Shown here one piece after another: positions 1 to 9,420 of a stretch of 64,000 bases of DNA (position 1 is its first letter; each line of letters starts with the position of its first letter). This stretch comes from Affinundibacterium seohonense (lineage in GTDB: Bacteria; Pseudomonadota; Gammaproteobacteria; Burkholderiales; Burkholderiaceae_D): assembly GCF_014284305.1 (NCBI RefSeq), contig NZ_JACOFW010000018.1:1-64000 (forward strand), read 5' to 3'. The position numbers were made by a program, and so were the translations under genes. The notes beneath the pieces were generated by a model, which saw nothing but the letters and a program-made list of their open reading frames with translations, was not told the origin of the DNA and ran no database searches.

Positions 1-63
1 GATATCCTTGGCAAGCTCTTTTGCCAAAGCTTTCAGTTTTTCTCTATCCATTAAAATGTCCAT
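1..63 (-). CDS. Transposase N-terminus, probably IS256 (mutator) family, partial
   Basis: Only the first 21 codons lie in the window (MDILMDREKLK..., then ALAKELAKDI). The start at 63 has a GAGGAA ribosome-binding site 7 bases upstream; a second in-frame ATG lies at 51. A lysine/leucine-rich opening of the MDxxKLKALAxELAK type is common in IS256-family transposases, which cut and rejoin element ends with a DDE active site. The catalytic part is outside the window, so family and intactness cannot be confirmed. It is transcribed away from the rest of the window. Confidence 0.45.
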   Translation of the reverse strand, partial: MDILMDREKLKALAKELAKDI

Positions 64-127
64 CGGTAATTCCTCGCTCGAGAGGTTAATAGACCGTGGA
101 CATTTACACAAATTTATTCACAGGCTC
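1..127 (-). mobile_element. Left end of an IS256-family-like insertion sequence (cut by window edge)
   Basis: Reading leftward, the segment opens with GAGCCTGTGAATAAATT, then TGTGTAAATG, and leads within 65 bases to a transposase-like start codon. Ends rich in TTTGTGTAAA are typical of IS256-family terminal inverted repeats. The outer boundary near 127 is inferred from the GAGCCTG end; the other end and the target duplication are outside the window. The family is judged from the end sequence and the first residues of the protein only, so this is a moderate call. Confidence 0.5.
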
Positions 128-318
128 AACAGTCGGGATTAAATATTTTTATAGGTCCTGTTTTTGTACTACATCATTGGTGTTTTTTATCTTGTTTTGA
201 TGCAAATCAAAGGTGTAGTGTATTGTCGCTTTTTTATGTCACATGGAAATGTTGTTGTTCAATAAAACAGAAAAACAGTTCATACTCGCCGGATTTAAAT
301 TGTTGTGAACTCTTGATT

Positions 319-1113
319 ATGTTAATTAGTCGATTTCGATTTTTGTGCACTTGCTTGACGATTATTATGTTCACAACTTCGATTCATGTGTCGAAGGCTG
401 AGACAGTTAAACACGTTGATCTCTACTACCCGGAAAATTTAGATGCTAAAGGCAGGCAAGTTCCGTTAACCTCGGAATTACAAAATGTCTTTGCTAATAT
501 TGAACGCCAATCGGGGTTGAAGTTTACGATCGTGATATTGCCGTGGAAGCGCGCGCAAATAGAGGTGGCACGGGGTAGAGGAATTATTTATGGATTATCG
601 AAGTCAATCGAGCGCTTGGAAATTTATCGATTTTCTGCGCCTGTCTTGACGTTGCCGGTATGGGCGATTTCCTATGGACCAGAAAATGCGAATATCGCCG
701 AATTGATGGATCTAAAAGGAAAGATCGTCGCGACAAGCGTTGGTGTTACACATGGCGTCGAATTTGAACGAGCTAGAAAAAATTTTTTTGTGGTCGAAGA
801 AGATTATTTGCCTTTTCAAGAGCGGCTTAAGAAGTTGATTACAAAACGTAGCGATGTGATTTTCGTTCCCTTCAGTTTTCAATTAAAGCGCGAGGAGATT
901 GAGTACCGATTTCATCGCATATTGGTTGATGGTTTTAACGATCCAGAGCTCAATGGTCGTCGTTTTAATGTTTCCTTGAATCCCATTTTTTTAGACTCGA
1001 TACATTTCGCAAGTTCGAAGCGCAATTTGCAGGATGTCATCGATAGAATTGATATTGCTCTTGCACGCGGATCAAAAGATGGTAGTTTATTAAAATTGCT
1101 AAACAATTACTAA
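319..1113 (+). CDS. Periplasmic substrate-binding-like protein (SBP family 3 type)
   Basis: A 264-residue protein with a signal peptide: hydrophobic core at about residues 8-20, then a cleavage-like SKA-ET site. The mature part has the two-lobed layout of family 3 solute-binding proteins, with an aromatic/polar opening (DLYYPENL), a PWKRA segment and the mid-domain AELMDLKGKIVATSVG hinge motif. Such proteins bind amino acids or small polar ligands, but no permease or ATPase gene is adjacent, so it may be a stand-alone binding protein. An upstream in-frame TTG at 223 would extend it, but that extension would sit in front of a good signal peptide, so 319 is preferred. The ligand is unknown. It lies between the insertion-sequence end and alaS, and is AT-richer than alaS. 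Confidence 0.6.
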   Translation: MLISRFRFLCTCLTIIMFTTSIHVSKAETVKHVDLYYPENLDAKGRQVPLTSELQNVFANIERQSGLKFTIVILPWKRAQIEVARGRGIIYGLSKSIERLEIYRFSAPVLTLPVWAISYGPENANIAELMDLKGKIVATSVGVTHGVEFERARKNFFVVEEDYLPFQERLKKLITKRSDVIFVPFSFQLKREEIEYRFHRILVDGFNDPELNGRRFNVSLNPIFLDSIHFASSKRNLQDVIDRIDIALARGSKDGSLLKLLNNY

Positions 1114-1217
1114 GCGATGTAAATTTGCTCAAGTTTTTTTGAAATTGTTTGCCAATAGATAGATCGGGCGTTGAGTGAGTTTTTTGTTATGCTAAAGAAA
1201 TTGCCCACTTCTTCACG

Positions 1218-1223
1218 TATAAT
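1218..1223 (+). promoter_or_regulatory. Candidate -10 element for alaS
   Basis: A perfect TATAAT lies 48 bases upstream of the alaS start. No convincing -35 hexamer is seen 16-18 bases upstream of it, so this is only a candidate sigma-70 promoter. Confidence 0.3.
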
Positions 1224-1270
1224 CAAAGGTTAAATTCACTTTTTGCATGGCCTTTGCCTCTATATAAACT

Positions 1271-3883
1271 ATGAACTCGTCAGAAATTCGCGAAAAATTC
1301 CTCAAATTCTTTGAATCTAAAGGACATAGCATCGTCCGTTCTTCCAGTCTGATTCCGGGCAATGACCCAACTTTGTTGTTCACCAACTCAGGCATGGTGC
1401 AATTCAAAGACGTGTTTTTAGGTCAAGATAAGCGCAATTACACGCGTGCAACTACAGCACAACGTAGCGTACGCGCAGGTGGCAAACATAATGATTTGGA
1501 AAACGTCGGCTACACAGCACGTCACCATACTTTCTTTGAAATGCTGGGTAACTTCTCGTTTGGCGATTATTTCAAACGCGATGCAATTAACTATGCTTGG
1601 GAATTGCTGACAGTCACTTATGGCTTGCCAAAAGAGAAGCTGACTGTGACCGTCTATCAGGAAGATGACGAAGCCTACAATATTTGGAAAGATGAAATCG
1701 GTGTACCTGCTGAGCGCATCATCCGTATCGGCGACAATAAGGGCGCACGTTACGCATCAGATAATTTCTGGCAGATGGCAGATACTGGCCCTTGCGGTCC
1801 TTGCAGTGAAATTTTCTATGATCACGGCGCTGAAATTTTTGGTGGTCCTCCAGGTTCGCCTGACGAAAATGGCGACCGCTTTATTGAAGTATGGAACTTG
1901 GTCTTCATGCAATTCAATAAAGATGAGCAAGGTGTCTTGCACCCATTGCCAAAACCATGCGTTGATACCGGCATGGGCTTGGAGCGTATTGCGGCGGTTT
2001 TGCAGCACGTGCACTCCAACTACGAAATTGATACTTTCCAAGCTTTGATCAAAGCAGCAGCGCGCGAAACTGGCTGTGCAGATTTGAACAACAACTCGCT
2101 GAAAGTCATCGCCGACCATATTCGTTGCGCAGGCTTTCTGATTGTCGATGGCATCATCCCAGGTAATGAAGGTCGCGGTTATGTATTGCGTCGTATTACG
2201 CGCCGTGCTTTGCGTCATGGTCATAAACTCGGACAAACCAAACCATTCTTCTTCAAATTGGTCGCTGATCTGGTGAAAGAGATGGGCGTTGCTTATCCAG
2301 AATTGGCTGAGGCAGGTGAGCGCGTTGCACAAGTCTTGAAGCAAGAAGAAGAACGATTCGGCGAAACGCTGGAACACGGCATGAAGATTCTCGAAGCAGC
2401 GCTGGCCAAAGATAGCAAAAATCTGGATGGCAATACTGCCTTCACTTTGTACGATACCTATGGCTTCCCACTCGATTTAACAGCGGATATTTGCCGCGAA
2501 CGCAATGTGGTCTTGGACGAAGCCGGTTTTGATGCAGCGATGGCGAATCAAAAACAAATGGCGCGTGCTGCTGGTAAGTTCAAAATGAACACCGCGATTG
2601 AATATAACGGTGAGAAATCGAAATTCGTCGGATACGAGCAGTTGAGCTACGATAGTAAAGTCATCGCTTTGTATGTCGATGGTGCAGCGGTGCAAAAAGT
2701 TGAAGCAGGTCAGGCAGCGATTGTGGTGTTAGATGTAACACCGTTCTACGCTGAGTCAGGTGGTCAATGCGGTGATGCTGGTGTGTTGCAAGCCGCTAAT
2801 GGCGTCGCTTTTGACGTTACCGATACACAGAAAATTCAAGCAGATGTATTCGGTCATCACGGCGTATTGAGCGCTGGTAGTTTGGCTGTGGGCGATGCTG
2901 TCAGTGCCCAGGTCGATAAAGTCTTGCGTGGACACACGATCCGCAATCACTCTGCAACCCACTTGATGCACAAAGCATTGCGCGAAGTCCTAGGCGCACA
3001 CGTTGCGCAAAAAGGTTCTTTGGTCGATGCGGAAAAAACGCGTTTCGATTTCAGTCACAATGCACCGATGACCGCCGAAGAAATTCGTCAGGTAGAAATC
3101 ATCGTCAACCGTGAAATTTTAGCGAACGTCGCGACACAAGCGCAATTGATGTCATTCGACGATGCAGTGAAGCATGGCGCAATGGCCTTGTTCGGTGAAA
3201 AGTATGGCGATGAAGTTCGCGTCTTAGACATCGGTACGTCACGTGAATTATGCGGTGGTGTACACGTTCATCGTACCGGCGACATTGGTTTGTTCAAGAT
3301 TGTGGGCGAGGGCGGTATTGCTGCTGGTATTCGTCGTGTTGAAGCGGTGACTGGCGAAGTGGCGTTTAGTTTGGTGCAAGATATGGATGCGCGTATCAGT
3401 CAAGTTGCTGCGACCATGAAAGTGCAGCCAGAAGATATCGGTGCTCGTCTAAATCAATGGCAAGATCAAATGAAGTCATTGGAAAAAGAAGTTGCTGCCT
3501 TGAAATCCAAATTAGCTGCGAATCAAGCGGACGCGATGTTGTCACAAGCGACAGAGATCAATGGTGTGAAAGTCTTGGTTGCGAGCTTGGATGGTGCTGA
3601 TGCGAATGCACTTCGTGATTCAGTCACGCGTCTAAAAGATCAGTTAAAAACAGCGGTGGTTGTATTGGCTTCTGTGATTGATGGCAAGGTGAGTTTGACA
3701 GCTGGCGTGAGTGCGGACTGCACAAGCAAAGTTAAAGCCGGTGATCTGGTGAATTTTGTGGCGCAACAAGTTGGCGGTAAAGGTGGCGGTCGTCCAGACA
3801 TGGCCCAAGCGGGTGGTACGAATCCAGAAGGCTTGCCAGCGGCATTGGCGGCAGTTCCTGCTTGGCTGGCGGCGAAACTGTAA
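1271..3883 (+). CDS. alaS: Alanine--tRNA ligase
   Basis: Charges tRNA-Ala with alanine in the cytoplasm and hydrolyses misacylated Ser/Gly-tRNA. The 870-residue length fits full-length bacterial AlaRS. The order is class II catalytic core (about 1-240, with [10 protein letters not shown] and the [19 protein letters not shown] motif), tRNA-recognition helices (to about 460), the editing domain with its zinc site (HSATHL near residue 558 and [10 protein letters not shown] near 660), and the C-terminal DHHA1/C-Ala region ending [15 protein letters not shown]. All key motifs are intact. It stands alone; a structured intergenic region follows at 3901-3968. Identity is certain. Confidence 0.98.
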   Translation: MNSSEIREKFLKFFESKGHSIVRSSSLIPGNDPTLLFTNSGMVQFKDVFLGQDKRNYTRATTAQRSVRAGGKHNDLENVGYTARHHTFFEMLGNFSFGDYFKRDAINYAWELLTVTYGLPKEKLTVTVYQEDDEAYNIWKDEIGVPAERIIRIGDNKGARYASDNFWQMADTGPCGPCSEIFYDHGAEIFGGPPGSPDENGDRFIEVWNLVFMQFNKDEQGVLHPLPKPCVDTGMGLERIAAVLQHVHSNYEIDTFQALIKAAARETGCADLNNNSLKVIADHIRCAGFLIVDGIIPGNEGRGYVLRRITRRALRHGHKLGQTKPFFFKLVADLVKEMGVAYPELAEAGERVAQVLKQEEERFGETLEHGMKILEAALAKDSKNLDGNTAFTLYDTYGFPLDLTADICRERNVVLDEAGFDAAMANQKQMARAAGKFKMNTAIEYNGEKSKFVGYEQLSYDSKVIALYVDGAAVQKVEAGQAAIVVLDVTPFYAESGGQCGDAGVLQAANGVAFDVTDTQKIQADVFGHHGVLSAGSLAVGDAVSAQVDKVLRGHTIRNHSATHLMHKALREVLGAHVAQKGSLVDAEKTRFDFSHNAPMTAEEIRQVEIIVNREILANVATQAQLMSFDDAVKHGAMALFGEKYGDEVRVLDIGTSRELCGGVHVHRTGDIGLFKIVGEGGIAAGIRRVEAVTGEVAFSLVQDMDARISQVAATMKVQPEDIGARLNQWQDQMKSLEKEVAALKSKLAANQADAMLSQATEINGVKVLVASLDGADANALRDSVTRLKDQLKTAVVVLASVIDGKVSLTAGVSADCTSKVKAGDLVNFVAQQVGGKGGGRPDMAQAGGTNPEGLPAALAAVPAWLAAKL

Positions 3884-3900
3884 TTGAACGAGTAAAAGTG

Positions 3901-3968
3901 AAAATCAACGAAGGATTGCGCTTAGAAAAGCGAGCTCCTTCGTTGCAGTATGGTAAGTGTTGATTTTT
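3901..3968 (+). terminator. Compound hairpin downstream of alaS (terminator-like)
   Basis: AACGAAGGA at 3907-3915 pairs with TCCTTCGTT at 3936-3944, and inside it GCGCTT can pair with AAGCG. An alternative outer stem forms from AAAATCAAC (3901-3909) and GTTGATTTT (3959-3967). The two stems share bases, so they are partly exclusive. The last stem runs into a short T-run (ATTTTTCC). It could terminate alaS, or be a structured leader of the next gene. Confidence 0.45.
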
Positions 3969-4146
3969 CCTTGTATAAAATTCTTTTGAACCGTTAATCG
4001 ACGAAAGAAAAAGTGATTTTGCGTGTTGCGTTGCACAAAATCTTTGAATATACGGTAAAATCCTTTGCACAATGTTTCAGCAGGCCGAGTCGATTCTGTT
4101 TGTTGGTTTTAGAGTTTTAAATCATTTTCTTGCTTCAAGGAAAATC

Positions 4147-4374
4147 ATGCAATTCAATAAAGAACTGGATGCCCGTGGATTAAGTTGCCCGCTTCCTATC
4201 TTAAAAGCAAAAAAAGCTTTAGCCGAAATGATCACGGGCGAAGTCTTGCGCGTGATTGCGACCGATCCCGGTTCTGTGCGTGATTTCAAAGCTTTTTCTA
4301 AGCAAACTGGCAATGAGCTTTTGTCGCATATCGAAGTCAGCAATGAATTCGAATATTTTTTGAAGCGCAAATAG
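4147..4374 (+). CDS. tusA: TusA-family sulfur-carrier protein
   Basis: A 75-residue TusA/SirA-like protein. The CPLP motif (LSCPLPILKAKKAL, residues 12-25) carries the cysteine that accepts sulfane sulfur as a persulfide in tRNA thiolation and related sulfur relay. Length and the two-layer alpha/beta pattern match the family. The start is set by AAGGAAAATC directly before ATG 4147; an upstream in-frame start at 4072 adds residues absent from the family. Betaproteobacteria carry several TusA-like paralogues, so the exact role in tRNA modification is inferred. A terminator at 4443-4475 closes the gene. Confidence 0.8.
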   Translation: MQFNKELDARGLSCPLPILKAKKALAEMITGEVLRVIATDPGSVRDFKAFSKQTGNELLSHIEVSNEFEYFLKRK

Positions 4375-4442
4375 ATATCGCAAGCCGCGCAAATTAGATG
4401 TTTAACATCGAGTTTGATATAAGCTCATAATGACAAGATCTT

Positions 4443-4475
4443 AAAAAACCACAAATATTTTTGTGGTTTTTTTTT
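4443..4475 (+). terminator. Rho-independent terminator after tusA
   Basis: AAAACCACAAA (4445-4455), loop TATT, TTTGTGGTTTT (4460-4470), followed by a T-run to 4475. It sits 70 bases after the TusA-family gene. Confidence 0.8.
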
Positions 4476-4628
4476 ATCAAAATCGTGAAATTTCATAGAG
4501 TAATTCATCGGTTTTCATAAAAAAGAACGAACGTACTAAAAATACAGACTCGTTTCCTGTTAACATCTATAATCATCTGCTTTACGTTTACGTCAATTAG
4601 AAACGGTTAATTCCACTTTAGCGTAAGC

Positions 4629-4656
4629 TTGCAACAGAATTCTTTGGTTTTATTAT
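4629..4656 (+). promoter_or_regulatory. Candidate sigma-70 promoter for etfBA
   Basis: TTGCAA (4629-4634), 16-base spacer, TATTAT (4651-4656), 55 bases before the etfB start. The 336-base gap 4375-4710 otherwise holds only the tusA terminator and AT-rich sequence with no ORF worth calling. Confidence 0.35.
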
Positions 4657-4710
4657 TCGTTTTTTATCTTACTTATTTTTATCTTAGTACCGCACAGTAA
4701 AGGCAAAACT

Positions 4711-5463
4711 ATGAAAGTCTTAGTACCAGTTAAGCGCGTGGTTGACTATAACGTTAAAGTCCGCGTCAAATCCGATGGTTCTGGCGTTGATGTTGCAAAC
4801 GTCAAAATGTCGATGAACCCATTTGATGAAATCGCTGTAGAAGAAGCAACCCGCCTTAAAGAAGCAGGAGTTGTAACTGAAGTGGTTGCAGTTTCTTGTG
4901 GCGTATTGCAGTGTCAGGAAACCTTGCGTACTGCGATGGCAATTGGTGCTGATCGCGGTATTCTGGTTGAAACTGACGAAGAGTTACAACCATTGGCTGT
5001 TGCGAAACTATTGAAAGCTTTGGCTGACAAAGAGCAACCACAATTGATCATCTTGGGTAAGCAAGCGATTGATGATGATTGCAATCAAACAGGTCAAATG
5101 TTGGCTGCCTTGTTGGGCTGGCCACAAGCGACATTCGCTTCTAAGGTTGTGGTCGCGGATGGCAAAGCAATGGTCACACGTGAAGTAGACGGCGGCTTGG
5201 AAACCTTGAGCCTGACTTTGCCAGCAATCATCACGACTGACTTGCGTTTGAACGAACCACGTTATGTGACGCTGCCTAACATCATGAAAGCGAAGAAAAA
5301 GACTTTGGATAACGTCAAGCCAGCTGATTTGGGTGTGGATGTGACTTCTCGCATTAAGACTTTGAAAGTCGCGGAACCAGCAAAACGCTCTGCCGGTATT
5401 ATCGTTCCTGACGTCGCGACTCTGGTCAGTAAGTTGAAAAACGAAGCCAAAGTGATTGGCTAA
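4711..5463 (+). CDS. etfB: Electron transfer flavoprotein beta subunit
   Basis: The small subunit of ETF, which binds AMP structurally and, with EtfA, takes electrons from acyl-CoA dehydrogenases and passes them to ETF:quinone oxidoreductase. The 250 residues match the family throughout: [14 protein letters not shown] opening, the [17 protein letters not shown] stretch, the [15 protein letters not shown] nucleotide-site segment and the [21 protein letters not shown]-terminal motif that docks dehydrogenases. It sits 90 bases upstream of etfA in the usual order etfB-etfA, and an acyl-CoA dehydrogenase follows. A candidate promoter is at 4629-4656. Confidence 0.97.
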   Translation: MKVLVPVKRVVDYNVKVRVKSDGSGVDVANVKMSMNPFDEIAVEEATRLKEAGVVTEVVAVSCGVLQCQETLRTAMAIGADRGILVETDEELQPLAVAKLLKALADKEQPQLIILGKQAIDDDCNQTGQMLAALLGWPQATFASKVVVADGKAMVTREVDGGLETLSLTLPAIITTDLRLNEPRYVTLPNIMKAKKKTLDNVKPADLGVDVTSRIKTLKVAEPAKRSAGIIVPDVATLVSKLKNEAKVIG

Positions 5464-5553
5464 TTTCTCGTTTTTGATCTTTTTCGAAATTCATTTCAAT
5501 CAAATTTTTAAGCAAATTCATTTTTGAATTTGCGGAAACAAGTGGAAAACATC

Positions 5554-6483
5554 ATGACTACACTCGTCATCGCTGAACACGATAATACTTCCTTGAAGGG
5601 AAGTACATTGAACACTGTTACTGCCGCTGCTAAATGCGGTGGTGACGTACACCTATTGGTTGCTGGTCACAATGCTGGTGCTGTAGCTCAAGCCGCAGCA
5701 CAAATCGCTGGCGTTAGCAAAGTCTTGCACGTAGATGCAGCTTACTTCGCCGAAGGCTTGGCGGAAAACGTCGCGGAACAAGTCTTGACGATCGCTTCTG
5801 GCTACACACATATCTTGGCACCAGCAACCGCATACGGCAAAAACATTTTGCCACGCGTTGCAGCCAAACTCGACGTCGCGCAAATTTCAGAAATCACCAA
5901 AGTGGAATCTGCTGATACATTCGAACGTCCAATCTACGCTGGTAACGCCATCGCGACTGTACAATCAACCGACTCCATTAAAGTCATCACCGTTCGTACA
6001 ACGGGTTTTGATGCAGCTGCAACTGGTGGTTCTGCAGCAGTCGAATCTGTTTCTGCGGTCGCTGATAGCGGCAAGTCTGCATTCGTTTCTCGCGAAGTAG
6101 CGAAATCTGATCGCCCAGAATTGACAGCAGCGAAGGTCATCGTTTCCGGTGGCCGTGGTATGGGCTCTGCGGAAGCATTCAAAGTATTGGAACCATTGGC
6201 AGACAAACTCGGTGCGGCGATGGGTGCATCTCGTGCTGCGGTGGATGCAGGTTATGTTCCAAACGATTGGCAAGTCGGTCAAACAGGTAAGATCGTTGCG
6301 CCAACTTTGTACATCGCGGTAGGTATCTCCGGCGCGATCCAACATTTGGCTGGTATGAAAGATTCCAAAACCATCGTAGCGATCAATAAAGATCCAGAAG
6401 CGCCGATTTTCTCTGTAGCAGATTACGGTATCGTTGGTGATTTGTTTGAAATCGTGCCACAGTTGGTGACAGAGTTAGGCTAA
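5554..6483 (+). CDS. etfA: Electron transfer flavoprotein alpha subunit
   Basis: The large, FAD-carrying ETF subunit, 309 residues. The N-terminal alpha/beta domain ([11 protein letters not shown]) is followed by the conserved C-terminal FAD domain with [32 protein letters not shown] and [17 protein letters not shown], then [19 protein letters not shown]. The start at 5554 has AGTGGA upstream; the in-frame TTG at 5524 adds ten non-conserved residues. It forms an operon with etfB and ends at a strong terminator (6541-6578). Confidence 0.97.
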   Translation: MTTLVIAEHDNTSLKGSTLNTVTAAAKCGGDVHLLVAGHNAGAVAQAAAQIAGVSKVLHVDAAYFAEGLAENVAEQVLTIASGYTHILAPATAYGKNILPRVAAKLDVAQISEITKVESADTFERPIYAGNAIATVQSTDSIKVITVRTTGFDAAATGGSAAVESVSAVADSGKSAFVSREVAKSDRPELTAAKVIVSGGRGMGSAEAFKVLEPLADKLGAAMGASRAAVDAGYVPNDWQVGQTGKIVAPTLYIAVGISGAIQHLAGMKDSKTIVAINKDPEAPIFSVADYGIVGDLFEIVPQLVTELG

Positions 6484-6540
6484 GCGCTAGCTACAATTAG
6501 ATGTTGTGATTTTCGACTAACGAGAATCATCGATCGTAGA

Positions 6541-6578
6541 GGGCGTAGAGAAATCATCAGAATTCTCTGCGCCCTTTG
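6541..6578 (+). terminator. Rho-independent terminator after etfA
   Basis: GGGCGTAGAGAA (6541-6552) pairs with TTCTCTGCGCCC (6563-6574) with one mismatch, followed by TTTGGTT. The T-run is short, but the stem is long. The acyl-CoA dehydrogenase start lies 43 bases downstream, so some read-through from etfBA is possible. Confidence 0.65.
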
Positions 6579-6620
6579 GTTATCTGAGCACAAGAATGAA
6601 TTGAGACATTGGGAGACTGT

Positions 6621-8411
6621 ATGAGTTATGTAGCGCCGATCAAAGATATGCTATTCGTCATGAACGAATTGGCTGGCCTGACTGAAGTAAATGGATTGCC
6701 AGGCTGCGAAGATGCTACGCCTGAAACCGTAGAAGCAGTGCTCGAAGAAAACGCACGCTTCACGAGTGAAGTGATTGCGCCTTTGAACTGGGCTGGCGAT
6801 CAAGAGCCAAGTTATTGGAAAGACGGCCAAGTCTTCACCACCAAAGGCTTTAAAGAAGCCTTCAAGATGTTCGCCGAAGCAGGCTGGCAGGGTGTGCAAC
6901 ACCCAACAGAATTCGGTGGTCAAGGCCTGCCAAAATTAGTGGCAACGCCTTGTATCGAAATGCTGCACGCAGCGAATTTGTCTTTTGCATTGTGCCCATT
7001 ATTGAGCGATGGCGCGATCGAAGCCTTGTTGACCGCAGGTAGCGATGCTGACAAAGCGACTTACCTTGAGAATTTGGTGTCAGGTAAGTGGACAGGTACG
7101 ATGAATTTGACTGAGCCACAGGCTGGTTCGGATTTGGCGATGGTGCGTACTCGCGCTGTGCCGCAAGATGATGGTACATACAAAGTGTTTGGCACTAAGA
7201 TTTTCATCACTTATGGTGAGCATGATATGGCGGAAAATATCGTGCATCTGGTGTTGGCGCGCACGCCTGATGCACCAGAAGGTGTAAAGGGTATTTCCCT
7301 GTTTATCGTGCCTAAATTCCTTGTGAATGCCGATGGTAGTCTAGGTGCTCGCAATGATGCACATTGCGTGTCGATTGAGCATAAACTCGGTATCAAAGCG
7401 AGTCCAACTTGTGTATTGCAATTCGGTGATAACGGTGGCGCGATTGGTACTTTGGTCGGCGAAGAAAACCGTGGTTTGGAATACATGTTCATTATGATGA
7501 ACGCCGCACGATTTGGTGTTGGTATGCAAGGTGTAGCTGTTGCTGAACGCGCGTATCAAAAAGCGGTTCAGTATGCGAAAGATCGCTTGCAGTCTCGTGA
7601 TCTGGCTGGCTCACCAGGTCCGGTAAGCATTATTCATCATCCTGACGTGCGTCGCATGTTGATGTCTATGCGCGCGCAGATTGAAGGTTCACGTGCTTTG
7701 GCGTATGTGGCTGCTGCGATGAGCGATAAGGCGCATCATCACGCAGATGCAGAAGTGCGCAAACAAAATCAGGCAGCGTATGAATTTTTAGTACCGATCG
7801 TTAAAGGCTGGTCTACTGAGTTGTCTTTAGACGTCACTTCAACTGGCGTGCAAGTGCATGGCGGTATGGGTTTTATCGAAGAAACTGGTGCGGCTCAGTA
7901 TTATCGTGATGCGCAAATTTTGACGATCTATGAAGGTACTACAGCGATTCAGGCAAATGATCTGGTGGGACGTAAAACCTATCGTGATGCTGGCGCTGTC
8001 GCGAAACATTTCATCGCGCAAGTGCGCGCGACAGAAGCGGAATTGCTCGCGACTGGCGATGCGAATTTGAAGGCGATTGCGGTGCAATTGGCAATCGGTG
8101 CGCAGGCGATGGAAGAGGTGGTTGACTTTGTTGTTGCAAACTTCAAGGCTGATATCAAAGCCGTATTCTCTGGTAGCGTGCCGTATTTGAAGTTATCCGG
8201 TGTGGTGTTGGGTGGCTGGCAAATGGCGCGTGCAGCGCTGATCGCGCAGGCGAAATTGCAATCAGGTGAGGGCGATGCTAGTTTCAATCAAGCGAAAGTC
8301 GCGACCGCGCGTTTCTTTGCTGATCACGTTTTGAGTGCTGCCCAGGGATTGCGTACCTCGATTGTGGATGGCAGTGCTGGTGTCATGGCTTTGGCGGAAG
8401 AGCAATTTTAA
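6621..8411 (+). CDS. Acyl-CoA dehydrogenase, long (about 600-residue) class
   Basis: A flavoenzyme that makes the first double bond in acyl-CoA beta-oxidation and hands its electrons to ETF, whose genes lie just upstream. Its 596 residues put it in the bacterial class with extra N- and C-terminal domains. Visible features are the N-terminal extension (about 1-40), alpha domain, the FAD/substrate motif MNLTEPQAGSDL (near 155), the EHKLGIKASPTC beta-domain strand, the GVGMQGVAVAERAYQKAVQYAKDRLQ helix region, and the IYEGTTAIQANDLVGRK segment near residue 440. The start is ATG 6621 with GGGAG seven bases upstream rather than the in-frame TTG at 6609. Chain-length preference cannot be read from sequence. 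A bidirectional terminator follows. Confidence 0.93.
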   Translation: MSYVAPIKDMLFVMNELAGLTEVNGLPGCEDATPETVEAVLEENARFTSEVIAPLNWAGDQEPSYWKDGQVFTTKGFKEAFKMFAEAGWQGVQHPTEFGGQGLPKLVATPCIEMLHAANLSFALCPLLSDGAIEALLTAGSDADKATYLENLVSGKWTGTMNLTEPQAGSDLAMVRTRAVPQDDGTYKVFGTKIFITYGEHDMAENIVHLVLARTPDAPEGVKGISLFIVPKFLVNADGSLGARNDAHCVSIEHKLGIKASPTCVLQFGDNGGAIGTLVGEENRGLEYMFIMMNAARFGVGMQGVAVAERAYQKAVQYAKDRLQSRDLAGSPGPVSIIHHPDVRRMLMSMRAQIEGSRALAYVAAAMSDKAHHHADAEVRKQNQAAYEFLVPIVKGWSTELSLDVTSTGVQVHGGMGFIEETGAAQYYRDAQILTIYEGTTAIQANDLVGRKTYRDAGAVAKHFIAQVRATEAELLATGDANLKAIAVQLAIGAQAMEEVVDFVVANFKADIKAVFSGSVPYLKLSGVVLGGWQMARAALIAQAKLQSGEGDASFNQAKVATARFFADHVLSAAQGLRTSIVDGSAGVMALAEEQF

Positions 8412-8436
8412 GATTTAGCTTTAATATTGCATTTAA

Positions 8437-8474
8437 GAAAATGGCGCGAAGTTTTTGACTTCGCGCCATTTTCA
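8437..8474. terminator. Bidirectional terminator between the acyl-CoA dehydrogenase and TM2 genes
   Basis: AAAATGGCGCGAAGT pairs perfectly with ACTTCGCGCCATTTT around a TTTTG loop, with A- and T-runs on both sides. It serves the converging genes at 6621-8411 and 8496-8915. Confidence 0.85.
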
Positions 8475-8495
8475 TTTTTAACGATAGTCTTTTGT

Positions 8496-8915
8496 TTAGC
8501 CGTACGCGCCACCTGTGTAAAGCAAATCAAATCCGCGAGCCATCACGAACAATAACGAGATCGCGCCAAGGCCAACACTGAAAACTAGCATGATTGCTAA
8601 TGGCCAAGACGAGGAACTCTGTTTTCCCGAGTTCGCATTAAATTGGGCATCCCAATGTTCATCTGATTTGAGACCTAGTACCAAGCACATTAATATGCTG
8701 ATTAAAAACGACAGCATCCAAGGCGCAAAAGTTACAAAAAAATTCAAATTGAAGTACAGCTTTGAAAGCATAAAAGATAGCGGTAGGCTGATGAAGTGCA
8801 ACCACGCGAAATTGTCGCGTTTGCCGTATAGATAAAAACGGTGTCCACCAAGGCTGCCAAAAAGCAAGCAAATTAGAACGGCGAGAGTCTTATTCTTATG
8901 TGAGTTTGTTGTCAT
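8496..8915 (-). CDS. TM2-domain membrane protein
   Basis: A 139-residue inner-membrane protein. The N-terminal part (about 8-45) shows the TM2 pattern: a hydrophobic helix with FGSLGGHRFYLYGK, where the GxHRFYLG-like turn joins two transmembrane helices. Two more hydrophobic segments follow (about 55-85 and 103-125), giving four predicted helices. TM2 proteins have no settled bacterial function. It is a single gene convergent with the acyl-CoA dehydrogenase and shares its terminator. It starts at ATG 8915 without a strong ribosome-binding site. Confidence 0.75.
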   Translation of the reverse strand: MTTNSHKNKTLAVLICLLFGSLGGHRFYLYGKRDNFAWLHFISLPLSFMLSKLYFNLNFFVTFAPWMLSFLISILMCLVLGLKSDEHWDAQFNANSGKQSSSSWPLAIMLVFSVGLGAISLLFVMARGFDLLYTGGAYG

Positions 8916-9012
8916 AATGAAATTTTTAATGCCTTTAGGTAAATTGTGATTTTATCGGATTTGCCGTCATACGTCGTAACTCATTCTTGTCGGCGCTGGA
9001 AATGCGCTGGCA

Positions 9013-9040
9013 TTGAAAATTCTTTGTTCGAAGCTATAAA
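9013..9040 (+). promoter_or_regulatory. Upstream candidate promoter of the rpsP operon
   Basis: TTGAAA (9013-9018), 16-base spacer, TATAAA (9035-9040), about 130 bases before rpsP. It is the distal member of a tandem pair. Confidence 0.5.
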
Positions 9041-9097
9041 CAGTCAGTAAAAATCAGGTAAAATGCTTGGTTTTACAAAGCCACCATTGAATAGTCC

Positions 9098-9127
9098 TTG
9101 CGAAGTTACTGCTTTGCAGGCTATAAT
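9098..9127 (+). promoter_or_regulatory. Proximal sigma-70 promoter of the rpsP operon
   Basis: TTGCGA (9098-9103), 18-base spacer, perfect TATAAT (9122-9127), 41 bases before the rpsP start. Position and quality suit a ribosomal-protein operon. Confidence 0.55.
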
Positions 9128-9168
9128 TTGCGGCTTTTTCCGTCCTTTGACAATTTTTTGGAAATATT

Positions 9169-9420
9169 ATGGTCGTTATTCGTTTAGCTCGTGGTGGTGC
9201 AAAAAAGCGCCCTTTCTACAATATCGTTGCAGCTGATTCACGCAATCGTCGTGATGGTCGTTTCATCGAACGTATCGGTTTTTACAATCCAGTAGCAACT
9301 GGCAATGCTGAAGAAGTTCGCGTTGCTGCAGATCGTTTGGCTTACTGGCAAGGCGTAGGTGCACAATTGTCACCAGCTGTTGCTCGTTTGGTTGCTCAAG
9401 TAGCAAAAAAAGCAGCTTAA
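9169..9420 (+). CDS. rpsP: 30S ribosomal protein S16
   Basis: An 83-residue component of the small ribosomal subunit. The N-terminus [20 protein letters not shown] and the [19 protein letters not shown] motif are diagnostic. It is the first gene of the conserved rpsP-rimM-trmD-rplS block and is preceded by two tandem promoters. Its stop codon abuts the candidate TTG start of rimM. Confidence 0.98.
   Translation: MVVIRLARGGAKKRPFYNIVAADSRNRRDGRFIERIGFYNPVATGNAEEVRVAADRLAYWQGVGAQLSPAVARLVAQVAKKAA

Noticed and set aside
1757-2377. 206-codon antisense ORF in alaS
   Set aside because: It is a shadow of a strongly conserved gene; no homology or translation signal of its own.
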